The notes beneath the pieces were generated by a model, which did no database searches, was not told the origin of the DNA, and saw only the letters and a list, made by a program, of their open reading frames with translations. From Oxalobacteraceae bacterium (lineage in GTDB: Bacteria > Pseudomonadota > Gammaproteobacteria > Burkholderiales > Burkholderiaceae_D): a DNA stretch of 14,910 nt. Made by a program: the position numbers and the translations under genes. Positions 1 to 7,404 of the stretch are shown here, piece after piece. The DNA is taken from contig CANFGA010000024.1 of the NCBI GenBank assembly GCA_947446335.1, positions 1 through 14,910 on the forward strand, in the 5' to 3' direction. Each line of letters begins with the position of its first letter. The first letter of the stretch is position 1.

Positions 1-336
1 CTTGGCGAACTGGTTCAGGCACGCCTTGATCAGGGACGACTTGCCGGTGCCGCGCGCGCCCGTCAGCAACACATTGTTGGACGGACGATGCTCGACAAAC
101 TGGCGCGTATTGCGTTCGATCTGCAGCTTTTGCGCGCCGATATTGTGCAAGTCCGACAAGCCGATATCGGACACATGTTTCACCGCCTGCAGATAGCTGG
201 GGGCGCCTTGGCGCTTGCGCCAGCGAAAGGCGTAGCCGAGTTTCCAGTCAGGCTCCTTCGGGCTTTGCGGCAAGATCGCCTCGACGCGCAGCAGCAAGGC
301 TTCGGCGCGCAGCAGGAATTGGTCGAGTGGAGTCAT
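1..336 (-). CDS. DUF815-family AAA-type ATP-binding protein (N-terminal part, cut by window edge)
   Basis: Reading the minus strand from the ATG at 334-336 gives 112 codons that stay open to position 1, so only the N-terminal part is present. Residues 93-100 read GARGTGKS, a Walker A P-loop with Lys99 and Ser100 as the phosphate and magnesium ligands; the preceding stretch SNNVLLT is the beta strand that normally leads into it. The N-terminus (MTPLDQFLLRAEALL, then a W-K-L-GYAFRWR patch) matches my memory of the Burkholderiales DUF815 ATPases usually found after argJ. Their cellular role is not established. The start lies 5 bases past the argJ stop, so the two genes are probably co-transcribed and translationally coupled; a GTG at 337-339 is an alternative start. 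Walker B, sensor and C-terminal regions lie outside the window. The P-loop and frame are seen; the family name is from recall. Confidence 0.82.
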   Translation of the reverse strand, partial: MTPLDQFLLRAEALLLRVEAILPQSPKEPDWKLGYAFRWRKRQGAPSYLQAVKHVSDIGLSDLHNIGAQKLQIERNTRQFVEHRPSNNVLLTGARGTGKSSLIKACLNQFAK

Positions 337-341
337 CACGG

Positions 342-1580
342 TCACGAGCGATAGTCGGCGTTGATCGTGACGTAGTCGTGCGACAAGTCGCACGTCCACA
401 CGGTGGCCGTGGCATCGCCGCGCGCCAGCGTCACGCGCACGGCGATTTCGCTTTTTTGCATCACGCGCTGGCCATCGGCTTCCTGGTAATCGGGATTGCG
501 TCCGCCATTCTTGGCGACGCAGACCTCGTCCAGGTACAGGTCGAGTTTGCCGACATCGAGGTCATCGACGCCGGCATAACCGATCGCGGCCAGAATCCGG
601 CCCAAGTTCGGGTCGGACGCGAAAAAGGCCGTTTTCACCAGCGGCGAATGGGCGATCGAATAGGCGATCTTGCGGCATTCCAGCATGTTTGCGCCCTGCT
701 CCACCGTGACGCTGATGAACTTGGTCGCGCCTTCGCCGTCGCGCACAATCGCCTGTGCCAGGAAGGTCGACAATTGCGTCACCGCCAGCGCCAGCGCCGC
801 ATAGGCTGGCGTGTCGATCGCGTCGACGACCAAAGTGCCGGCGCCGGTGGCGATCAGCATGAACGAATCATTGGTCGAGGTATCGCCGTCGATCGTGATG
901 CAGTTGAACGATTGGTCGGCTGCCTGCTTGACCAGATGGTCGAGCACCGGTTGCGCCACCTTGGCATCAAAAGCGAGAAAACCCAGCATCGTCGCCATGT
1001 TGGGGCGGATCATGCCGGCGCCCTTGCTGATGCCGGTCAGGGTCAGTGGATGGCCATCGATGACGACCGAGCGCGAAGCGGCCTTCGGCTGCGTATCGGT
1101 GGTCATGATCGCTTCGGCAGCGCTGTACCAGTCGCAGGCGCCGAGGCTGGCAACGGCTTGCGGCAAACCGGCCACCAGACGCCCCAGAGGCAGCGGCTCC
1201 AGGATCACGCCGGTCGAAAATGGCAAGATCTGGCCGGGTGCGCAATCGAGCAATTGCGCCAGCGCCGCGCAACTGGCGTGCGCATCGGCCAGGCCGGAGA
1301 CGCCGGTGCCGGCATTGGCATTGCCGGTATTGACCAGCAGCGCGCGTATCGGTGCGCCGCTCTCGCCAACGGCGGCCAGATGGGCTTGCGATACCTGCAC
1401 CGGCGCGGCGCAAAAGCGGTTCAGCGTGAAGACGCCAGCCACTGTTGCGCCAGGCGCCAGTTGCAGAACCAGCAGATCCTTGCGGTCGGGTTTCTTGATG
1501 CCGGCTTCGGCGATGCCGATCTCGATGCCGGCAACGGCCAGCAGATCTGCAGCGACGGGCTTGGGGGAGTTGACGGCCAT
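342..1580 (-). CDS. argJ: Bifunctional glutamate N-acetyltransferase / amino-acid N-acetyltransferase ArgJ
   Basis: This 412-residue protein is full length for ArgJ. ArgJ moves the acetyl group from N-acetylornithine to glutamate, recycling it in arginine synthesis, and in bifunctional forms also makes N-acetylglutamate from acetyl-CoA. The sequence KGAGMIRPNMATMLGF (186-201) holds the autoprocessing site: the precursor is cut between Ala196 and Thr197, and Thr197 becomes the N-terminal nucleophile of the beta chain. STG at 122-124 fits the oxyanion-hole region, and the protein ends in INADYRS, close to the usual family C-terminus. The ATG at 1578-1580 gives the expected N-terminus (MAVNSPKP); its Shine-Dalgarno is weak. 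The DUF815 ATPase gene follows after 5 bases. Upstream is a divergent GMC oxidoreductase; in relatives I recall secA being close to argJ, so the upstream context here looks altered. Whether it is truly bifunctional cannot be read from sequence alone. Confidence 0.96.
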   Translation of the reverse strand: MAVNSPKPVAADLLAVAGIEIGIAEAGIKKPDRKDLLVLQLAPGATVAGVFTLNRFCAAPVQVSQAHLAAVGESGAPIRALLVNTGNANAGTGVSGLADAHASCAALAQLLDCAPGQILPFSTGVILEPLPLGRLVAGLPQAVASLGACDWYSAAEAIMTTDTQPKAASRSVVIDGHPLTLTGISKGAGMIRPNMATMLGFLAFDAKVAQPVLDHLVKQAADQSFNCITIDGDTSTNDSFMLIATGAGTLVVDAIDTPAYAALALAVTQLSTFLAQAIVRDGEGATKFISVTVEQGANMLECRKIAYSIAHSPLVKTAFFASDPNLGRILAAIGYAGVDDLDVGKLDLYLDEVCVAKNGGRNPDYQEADGQRVMQKSEIAVRVTLARGDATATVWTCDLSHDYVTINADYRS

Positions 1581-1712
1581 GGTTAGTCTTGTCGGTTGGG
1601 ATAGGAACAGCTATTGTAATCGCTTGCCCGGCTTGAACTGCAATCGATCTGCAGCAACAGCCATGCACCCCCTGCAACGAAGCGATGTCAACAAGATGAG
1701 AACCAGCCGAGA
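1581..1712. promoter_or_regulatory. Divergent argJ / GMC oxidoreductase intergenic region
   Basis: These 132 bases separate two divergent start codons and must hold promoters for both. On the minus strand a TACAAT -10-like box (plus 1613-1618) lies 32 bases before the argJ ATG. The best -35 upstream of it is TTGCAG (plus 1638-1643), with a long 19-base spacer, so the call is weak. A TTGACA on the minus strand (plus 1686-1691) is a perfect -35 hexamer but has no good -10 at normal spacing. No convincing plus-strand promoter for the oxidoreductase was found. Confidence 0.35.
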
Positions 1713-3038
1713 ATGAAGCCATCCACTGCCGCAGCGCAGCCACAATATGACGCCATCGTCATCGGCAGCGGCCCCGGCGGCGCCAGCGTGGCGCGCACGT
1801 TGGCGCTGCGCGGCTGGCGCGTGCTGATCCTGGAGCAAGGCAGTAGCGCGCCGCTCGCCGGCACGCTGGGCCAGATGGCGGCAATCGGCGCCGTGCCGGG
1901 CAAGGGTGCCTTTTTCAACCTCGATGCATCGCTGCTGGTGCAAGGGATTGCGCTGGGCGGCAGTTCCAGCATCAACTTCGCGACCGCAGCGCCGCCGCCG
2001 CTGGCCATGTTTGCCGCGCACGGGATCGATCTGGCGCCGCAACTGCAGGCGCTGCAAGCGCAATTGCCGATCGCCGCGCTGCCCGACAACCTGATCGGCC
2101 CGATGGCGACGCGCATCATGCAAGGCGCACTGTCGCTGGGGTTGGATTGGCGCAAACTCGACAAGATGATCCGCCCGCAGATTTGCCGCAGCGGCTGCTG
2201 GCGCTGCGTCTATGGCTGCCCCTACGGCGCCAAGTGGACCGCGCGCGACTTCATCGACGAGGCGCTGGCGCATGGCGCCACCTTGTTAGACCAGGCGTGG
2301 GCCAGGCGCATCATCGTCGAAAATGGCGCAGCGAGCGGCGTCGAATTCATCCGGGGCGGCCAGGTTTGCCAAGCCCGAGCGCCGGTCGTGATCGCCGCTG
2401 GCGGCGGCATCGGCAGTGCGCGTCTGCTGCACCGCTCGGGTGTGCATCCAAGATACAGCAGCTATTTCAGCGATCCGGTCGTGGCGGTGATGGGCAGCGT
2501 CGACGATCTCGATGGCGGCGCCGAAGTGCCGATGGCCACCGGCCTCAGTCTGGCAAAAGACGGCATCACGCTGGCCGATCTGACCTTGCCCAGGCCGATG
2601 TACCAGGCCTTCACGGCCCAAGTGGGGCGCTTCGATCGGCTGTTCGCGCACCACCGCACCTTGTCGATCATGGTCAAGATCAGGGATAGCATCAGCGGGC
2701 GCATCGGCCCGCGCTGGATCAACAAGTCATTGAGCGGCGCCGAGCGGCGCCAATTCGCGCAAGGCATCGGCATGGCGCGCGACATCCTGGCCGCCAGCGG
2801 CGCCAAAAAAATATTCAAGAGCTGGCATTTCGCCGCCCATCCAGGCGGCAGCGTCAGGATAGGCGAGGCCCTCGATGCCAACCTGGAAATGCCGACGCGC
2901 AATCTGTTCGTCTGCGATGCCTCGGTGATTCCGCAGCCATGGGGCTTGCCGCCAACCTTGACCCTGCTCTGCCTGGGCCAGCGCCTGGGCCAGCATCTGA
3001 GCCAGCATCCGAGCCAGCATCCGAGCCCGCGGGTCTGA
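1713..3038 (+). CDS. Short GMC-type FAD-dependent oxidoreductase with a four-cysteine cluster
   Basis: This 441-residue protein belongs to the glucose-methanol-choline oxidoreductases, which oxidise alcohols or related carbons with FAD. Residues 12-41 form the Rossmann strand: DAIVIGSGPGGAS (13-25) binds the FAD diphosphate and Glu41 the adenosine ribose. GIALGGSSSIN (78-88) is the second GMC signature region. HPGGSVRIG (376-384) carries His376, which aligns with the catalytic His of the family, and CDASVIPQPWGLPPTLT (401-417) is the C-terminal FAD-contact motif; Pro413 stands where Asn or His is usual. Cys158, 162, 165 and 169, followed by YGAKWTA, form a Cx3Cx2Cx3C cluster resembling the cysteine-rich segment of long-chain alcohol oxidases; a metal or Fe-S centre is inference. 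At 441 residues it is shorter than the usual 500-560. No signal peptide or membrane segment is seen. It stands alone between two minus-strand blocks, so the substrate is unknown. It converges on the hybrid kinase gene with only 3 bases between stops. Confidence 0.85.
   Translation: MKPSTAAAQPQYDAIVIGSGPGGASVARTLALRGWRVLILEQGSSAPLAGTLGQMAAIGAVPGKGAFFNLDASLLVQGIALGGSSSINFATAAPPPLAMFAAHGIDLAPQLQALQAQLPIAALPDNLIGPMATRIMQGALSLGLDWRKLDKMIRPQICRSGCWRCVYGCPYGAKWTARDFIDEALAHGATLLDQAWARRIIVENGAASGVEFIRGGQVCQARAPVVIAAGGGIGSARLLHRSGVHPRYSSYFSDPVVAVMGSVDDLDGGAEVPMATGLSLAKDGITLADLTLPRPMYQAFTAQVGRFDRLFAHHRTLSIMVKIRDSISGRIGPRWINKSLSGAERRQFAQGIGMARDILAASGAKKIFKSWHFAAHPGGSVRIGEALDANLEMPTRNLFVCDASVIPQPWGLPPTLTLLCLGQRLGQHLSQHPSQHPSPRV
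2970..3029 (+). repeat. 12-bp in-frame tandem repeat at the 3' end of the GMC oxidoreductase gene
   Basis: Five consecutive 12-base units (2970-2981, 2982-2993, 2994-3005, 3006-3017, 3018-3029) follow the pattern CATCCGAGCCAG with some substitutions; the first two units read TGCCTGGGCCAG and CGCCTGGGCCAG. The repeat is in frame and encodes the tail CLGQRLGQHLSQHPSQHPSPRV. The last helix of the GMC fold probably ends around LGQRLGQ, so the later units add a polar His/Gln/Ser/Pro tail. Such repeats may vary in copy number by slippage without breaking the frame. Confidence 0.8.
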
Positions 3039-3041
3039 ACT

Positions 3042-5318
3042 TCAAGGCTCCAGCGGAAAATTGACCCAGCGCCCGGCGGTAGCGGCAAACTGGGCCGCCG
3101 TGAATGGCTTGGCAAGATAATCATCCATCCCGGCGGCCAGGCAGCGTTCGCGATCGCCGCGGATCGCGCTGGCTGTCAACGCGATCACCGGCATTCTGGG
3201 CGCACCGCTGGCCGCCTCCCTGGTGCGCAGCCGGCGAGTCGCTTCGTAGCCATCCATCACCGGCATCATGCAATCCATCAACACCAGATCGTACTGCCCC
3301 TGCTCGAGCGCCTCCAGCGCCAACAAGCCGTTCTCGACCTCGTCGATCAGGCAAGCGCTCTTGGCCAAGCGGATCCGCATCAATTGCCGGTTCATCTCGG
3401 TATCATCGACCAGCAGCACGCGCAGCACGCCGCCGGGCGGCATCGGCAATTGGTGCGGCGCAGGCAGCAAAGCGGCAACGGGAGCAGAAACGGGATCGGG
3501 ATCGGCAATCGGTACCGCCTGGCGGCAAGGAATGCTGAACCAGAATTTTGCCCCGCCCCCGGCCTCGCTGACGCAACCGATCTGGCCATCCATCAATTCG
3601 ACCAGACTCCGGCAAATGGCCAGGCCGAGGCCGGTGCCGCCATACTTGCGGCTGATCGTGTTGTCGGCCTGGCTGAACGGCTCGAACAAGCCTTGCTGCT
3701 CTTGCGCGGAGATCCCGATCCCGCAATCGATGACGGCATAGGTCAAGCTGACGGCGGCGGGATCGAGCGCATCGACATCCGCATTGAGCGTCACGCTGAT
3801 GTTGCCGGATGCGGTGAACTTGATCGCATTGCTGAGCAGGTTGCCCAGCACTTGGCGCAGCCTCAGGCTGTCGGCCTGCACCATGGCCGGCACCTGGGCT
3901 CCGATCCGGACATCGACGGTCAGATTCTTTTTATCGGCATGGACCCGATGCAAGCCGACCACTTCATCGAGCAATTGCACCGGATCAAAGCAACTCGTTT
4001 CCAGTTCCATGTGGCCCGACTCGACCTTCGAAAAATCGAGGATATCGTCGAGGATGCGCATCAAGTCCATCGCACCGCGCAAGACATTGGCGGCATAACT
4101 GCTCTGGACGCTGTCGAGCGGCGTCTCCAGCATCAATTCCGCCATGCCGACGATGCCATTCATGGGCGTGCGGATTTCATGGCTCATGACAGCGAGGAAG
4201 TGCGACTTGGCCTGATTCGCAAAATCGGCTTGCGACTTCAGCAACAGCGCCTGTTCGGCGTCTTCCTCGCGCCGCTTCAGGATGCGCGCGATCAGCACAA
4301 AGGCAGCCGTGAGCCCGACCAGGCTGGCCAGCGCGATACCGCCCAGCAACCACATGGTGCGCCACCAACCGGCCAGGAACAAGCCTTCGGTGATGGTGAT
4401 GTTGACGACCAGGGGATAACCGGTCACCAGCCGCACCGCACCCATCCGGTACACTTCGTTGAAGCCGGTCGCAGCGCGGGTGCCGCGCGTGAGGACGACA
4501 TCGTGCTCCTTGCCTTGCGCAATCACCTGCTGCGTGGTGCCGGTCGTGTTCCTTTGCCCCATCATGCTGTCGACGCCGGGCCAGCGCGCCAGCAAGGTAT
4601 AGTCGCGCCGGTAGAGCCCGATCGATGCATGCTCGCCCAGGCTGACGCTTTTGAAGAAGTTCGAAAAAAAATCACACGAGATACCGACCAGCACCACGCC
4701 CAGAAACTGGCCATCTGGGCTGTTGAGGCGGCGGCTCAGGTAAAAGGTCCACTTGCCGTTGCCCTTGTTGCGCACCGGCGCGCTCAGGAAGACGCCCGGA
4801 TCCACATTGCGCCGGTGATGCTGAAAATAGTCGCGATCGGCCAGGTTGATCGCCGGCGCAGGATAGGAGCGCGTGAAATTGACGATGTCGCCATTGGTGG
4901 CGATGATGGTGGCCACGTCGATCTGGGGCAAGCCGCCGATCTTGTCGCGCATCATTTGATAGCTGGCCTGATTGCGCAAGGCTTTCAACAGCGCTTCCTG
5001 ATCCACCGCGTTGGCATCATGGGCGACATCGACGATGCTGTCGAGCACCAGATAAGCCGACGCCATGGTTTGCGCCGTGCTTTCGGCCAGCACCAGCGAC
5101 AGGCTGCTCAATTGCTTGCGCCACAGTTCGATCGCCTGGTCATGCAAGACGATGCTCGATGCCACCATCACCAACACCAGCAGCGCGATCAGGGCGCCGC
5201 CGATGGTGGCGCTGATGCGCCTGGCGCTGGCGCTGGCCCAGCGCAGCGCATGCGACCACCAGTTGACGGGGGGCGCGCTGCCGGGCGTCGGGCGATCGCC
5301 AAAGATGGCTTTTTTCAT
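3042..5318 (-). CDS. Membrane-bound hybrid sensor histidine kinase with C-terminal receiver
   Basis: The 758-residue protein has a first membrane helix at about 38-58, an extracytoplasmic dCACHE-like sensor domain at about 60-318 (LADRDYF at 159-165, SRRLNSPDGQFLGVV at 195-209), and a second helix at about 320-345. A HisKA domain follows with His380 in FLAVMSHEIRTPMNG, then a HATPase with N-box NLLSNAIKF (493-501), G1 DCGIGI (531-536), F-box FEPFSQ (545-550) and an intact G2 GGTGLGLAI (560-568). The C-terminal receiver has Asp638/639, phosphoacceptor Asp682 in MDCMMPVMDG, Thr715 and Lys737. All catalytic parts are present, so it should phosphorylate itself and pass phosphate to its own receiver. 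The start at 5318 was chosen over an upstream in-frame start at 5429 because its ATG overlaps the Hpt stop (ATGA) and the extra 37 residues are Arg-rich with no family likeness. It is last in a four-gene operon, and the neighbouring Hpt protein is the likely next relay step. The signal is unknown. Confidence 0.93.
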   Translation of the reverse strand: MKKAIFGDRPTPGSAPPVNWWSHALRWASASARRISATIGGALIALLVLVMVASSIVLHDQAIELWRKQLSSLSLVLAESTAQTMASAYLVLDSIVDVAHDANAVDQEALLKALRNQASYQMMRDKIGGLPQIDVATIIATNGDIVNFTRSYPAPAINLADRDYFQHHRRNVDPGVFLSAPVRNKGNGKWTFYLSRRLNSPDGQFLGVVLVGISCDFFSNFFKSVSLGEHASIGLYRRDYTLLARWPGVDSMMGQRNTTGTTQQVIAQGKEHDVVLTRGTRAATGFNEVYRMGAVRLVTGYPLVVNITITEGLFLAGWWRTMWLLGGIALASLVGLTAAFVLIARILKRREEDAEQALLLKSQADFANQAKSHFLAVMSHEIRTPMNGIVGMAELMLETPLDSVQSSYAANVLRGAMDLMRILDDILDFSKVESGHMELETSCFDPVQLLDEVVGLHRVHADKKNLTVDVRIGAQVPAMVQADSLRLRQVLGNLLSNAIKFTASGNISVTLNADVDALDPAAVSLTYAVIDCGIGISAQEQQGLFEPFSQADNTISRKYGGTGLGLAICRSLVELMDGQIGCVSEAGGGAKFWFSIPCRQAVPIADPDPVSAPVAALLPAPHQLPMPPGGVLRVLLVDDTEMNRQLMRIRLAKSACLIDEVENGLLALEALEQGQYDLVLMDCMMPVMDGYEATRRLRTREAASGAPRMPVIALTASAIRGDRERCLAAGMDDYLAKPFTAAQFAATAGRWVNFPLEP

Positions 5319-5725
5319 GCCAGCGCAGCCCCGGACATCCCCTCGCGCTCGGCGATGGTGGCGCTGACCTCGCCTTGCACCGCCGCCAACAGCGCCTTGA
5401 GTTCGGTCCCGGCGCAGGCAAAGTCGCACTCTCCTGCCAGCGCCCCGCTTTCAACTTCCTGCAAGCGCGATGACAATTGCTGCGCACCCAGCAGCAGCGT
5501 CATGCTCTTGAGCGCGTGGCTGCGCAGCGCAATCGCAGCGCTGGCGCGCTCTTGCAGCGCCTGTTCCAGCAGCGCAAAGGCTGCCGGCGCCTCTTTCAGA
5601 AACGTGCGCGACAAGGCGCAAAACGATGCCAGGTCGTCATTGATCGCACTCGACAAGACTGCGGGATCGATGTGGCGATAGCGCCGCTGCTGAAGTTGCC
5701 GAAGTTGATCGTGCTGGTCGGTCAT
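5315..5725 (-). CDS. Free-standing Hpt (histidine phosphotransfer) protein
   Basis: This 136-residue, helix-rich protein has no membrane segment. The motif RSHALKSMTLLLGAQQL (68-84) is the Hpt signature: His70 is the phosphoacceptor, Lys73 follows at +3, and Gly80-Ala81 close the second helix. Hpt proteins carry phosphate between receiver domains. Here the donor should be Asp682 of the hybrid kinase encoded next, and the likely acceptor is Asp121 of the HTH-receiver protein at the head of the operon. A good Shine-Dalgarno (GGAAGAG) stands 5 bases before the ATG at 5723-5725, inside the 26-base gap after the upstream kinase gene. The stop overlaps the start of the hybrid kinase by 4 bases (ATGA), which implies coupled translation and roughly matched amounts. 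Hpt modules are often fused to hybrid kinases; here the module is separate but genetically locked to its partner. The motif is seen; the partners are inferred from order. Confidence 0.88.
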   Translation of the reverse strand: MTDQHDQLRQLQQRRYRHIDPAVLSSAINDDLASFCALSRTFLKEAPAAFALLEQALQERASAAIALRSHALKSMTLLLGAQQLSSRLQEVESGALAGECDFACAGTELKALLAAVQGEVSATIAEREGMSGAALA

Positions 5726-5751
5726 GTTGCTCTTCCAATAAAGGCTGGCAC

Positions 5752-7404
5752 TCAGGGTGCATCGGCCGGTGTGACTGGCAGTGAAAAGGAAAATATCGCG
5801 CCCGCTCCCGGGGTCGATTGCAGCCAGATCTGACCTTTCATCATGCCGACCAGACGCGCAGCGATGGTCAGCCCGAGTTCGCCGCGTGCAGGCATCGCAT
5901 CGGCTTGTAAAAAAATATCGGCAATCCTGTCATGCAGTTCTGGCGCAATCCCGCTGCCATTGTCAGCCACGACAAACAACAAGCCGTCGTGCTGCGCGCT
6001 CACACGCAGCACGATAGCGCCGGCATCGCTGAAGCGGATGGCATTGCCGAGCAAAATCTCCAGCACGCGCAGCAACTTGTCGCTGTCGCAAACGATCATG
6101 GCAGGGACCTGCGGATCGATGTCGCAGACCAGCTTGAGCGTGGGTTTGAGCTTGCGCTGCGCCGCGCTGGCGAGATGGCGGCTCGATGCTTGCTCCATCA
6201 ATAACCTCGGATCGGCAGCAGCGAGCGATAGCGCGCTCTGACCTGACTCCAGCGCGCTCAACTCCAGCACCGCATCGATCAACCCGAGCAGGCGCGTGCC
6301 GCAATCGTGGATGATGCGTGCAAAGCCGCCATGCTGGGATGTCCCCAGTTCATCGCGCAGCACGTCGGCATAGCCAAGTATGCCGTTCAGGGGCGAGCGC
6401 AACTCGTGCGACATGCTCGACAAGAAGCGCAACTTGGCCTGGTTCCCGGCGCTAGCCTGGGCACGCCCGCCGATCAGGCGCCCCACCAGCGCGCTGATGC
6501 CGGCGCAAAAAAGCACGATCATCGCGCTCATCAGCGTTGCCAGCAGCAAAGTGTGCGAACGGCTGGCCTGATACGATTCCAGGCGCTCGTCGAGATCGAT
6601 GCCGACTGCGACATGCAGCGGATGGCGCTCCAGCTTTTCATCGGCATGGATGCGGGTGTGGCCATCGACGCTATGCACGGTCAACACGGTGCGGCCATCG
6701 GCTTGCAGCGCCGCCAGCACCGCCGGGGTGACCGCATCGCGCCCCGCTGCATCGCTGCCATGGCTGGCCCGGATCACGCCATCGTTGCCGACCAGCGCCA
6801 CCGAGCCATGCTGGCCGACATCGGCATCGTGGTACATCCTGGTGAAATACTGCGGATCCATCGATACCACGACCACCCCCTTGAATCTGCCGTCGGGATG
6901 ACTGAGGCGACGCGTCATTTGGATCGACCATTTCTTGGACACCAAGCCCAGCACTGGCTTGCTGATGAACAAATCGCCGCTATCGGCCGCCAGATGGACC
7001 TTGATATATTCGCGTTCGAGCAGATTGAGAGCCGGGAATGGCTGACTGGAAAGCACCAGGTCGCCGCGCGCATCGATGATCGAAAACAGATTGTAAAGAT
7101 GGCCCGGATTGAATCCCATTTCCAGTTCGTGTTCGATATCGAGTTCGTTGCCGATCGTATTGTAGCGATACCCCAGATAGGTGGCAGCCTGGTCGGCCGC
7201 CTCGATGGTCCGGCTGGCATGCTCGGCAAACAGGCGCGCCATGCTGCCCGCATCTCTCTTGATGCTATCGATTTCGATGCGTTTTTCGGTGGCCAATTGC
7301 AGCAGCGTCATGCTCCACAACAGCGCCATGAGCAGCGCCGCAAAGCCGTACAGCAAAAAACGGGGATCGCGCATCAGCACCGAGCGCAGCTTGCGCACGC
7401 TCAT
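5752..7404 (-). CDS. Membrane sensor histidine kinase with a degenerate G2 box, no receiver
   Basis: The 550-residue protein has a membrane helix at about 17-37, a dCACHE-like periplasmic domain at about 40-283, a second helix at about 285-310 and a cytoplasmic kinase core. His333 in FLSSMSHELRSPLNG is the phosphorylation site; the HATPase shows an N-box with Asn454 (LLGNAIRFS), G1 DNGSGI (481-486) and IFLQAD (497-502). The G2 box, normally GTGLGL, reads GELGLT (508-513), so the ATP lid is altered and activity may be reduced. The sensor half resembles that of the hybrid kinase in the same operon (LEREYI / MTRRLSHPDGRFKGVV against ADRDYF / LSRRLNSPDGQFLGVV), suggesting duplication. The start at 7404 was chosen over an in-frame ATG at 7443 because it overlaps the regulator stop (ATGA) and gives a normal N-terminus. 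It could be a second sensor phosphorylating the HTH-receiver protein, or a modulator of the hybrid kinase. The signal is unknown. Confidence 0.9.
   Translation of the reverse strand: MSVRKLRSVLMRDPRFLLYGFAALLMALLWSMTLLQLATEKRIEIDSIKRDAGSMARLFAEHASRTIEAADQAATYLGYRYNTIGNELDIEHELEMGFNPGHLYNLFSIIDARGDLVLSSQPFPALNLLEREYIKVHLAADSGDLFISKPVLGLVSKKWSIQMTRRLSHPDGRFKGVVVVSMDPQYFTRMYHDADVGQHGSVALVGNDGVIRASHGSDAAGRDAVTPAVLAALQADGRTVLTVHSVDGHTRIHADEKLERHPLHVAVGIDLDERLESYQASRSHTLLLATLMSAMIVLFCAGISALVGRLIGGRAQASAGNQAKLRFLSSMSHELRSPLNGILGYADVLRDELGTSQHGGFARIIHDCGTRLLGLIDAVLELSALESGQSALSLAAADPRLLMEQASSRHLASAAQRKLKPTLKLVCDIDPQVPAMIVCDSDKLLRVLEILLGNAIRFSDAGAIVLRVSAQHDGLLFVVADNGSGIAPELHDRIADIFLQADAMPARGELGLTIAARLVGMMKGQIWLQSTPGAGAIFSFSLPVTPADAP

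Noticed and set aside
327..1586. Long plus-strand open frame of 419 codons opposite argJ
   Set aside because: It lies wholly opposite argJ, whose product is a clear full-length enzyme. The plus-strand translation is Arg/Gln/His/Ala-rich with no domain, as expected for an antisense frame in GC-rich DNA.
5319..5429. Longer N-terminus of the hybrid kinase from a start at 5429
   Set aside because: The extra 37 residues are Arg/Gly-rich, lie inside the Hpt coding region in another frame, and the ATG at 5318 forms a normal ATGA overlap.
3384..5681. Plus-strand open frame of 765 codons opposite the hybrid kinase and Hpt genes
   Set aside because: It is antisense to two genes with intact catalytic motifs and an ATGA overlap. 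Its translation has no motif or hydrophobic pattern of a real protein.
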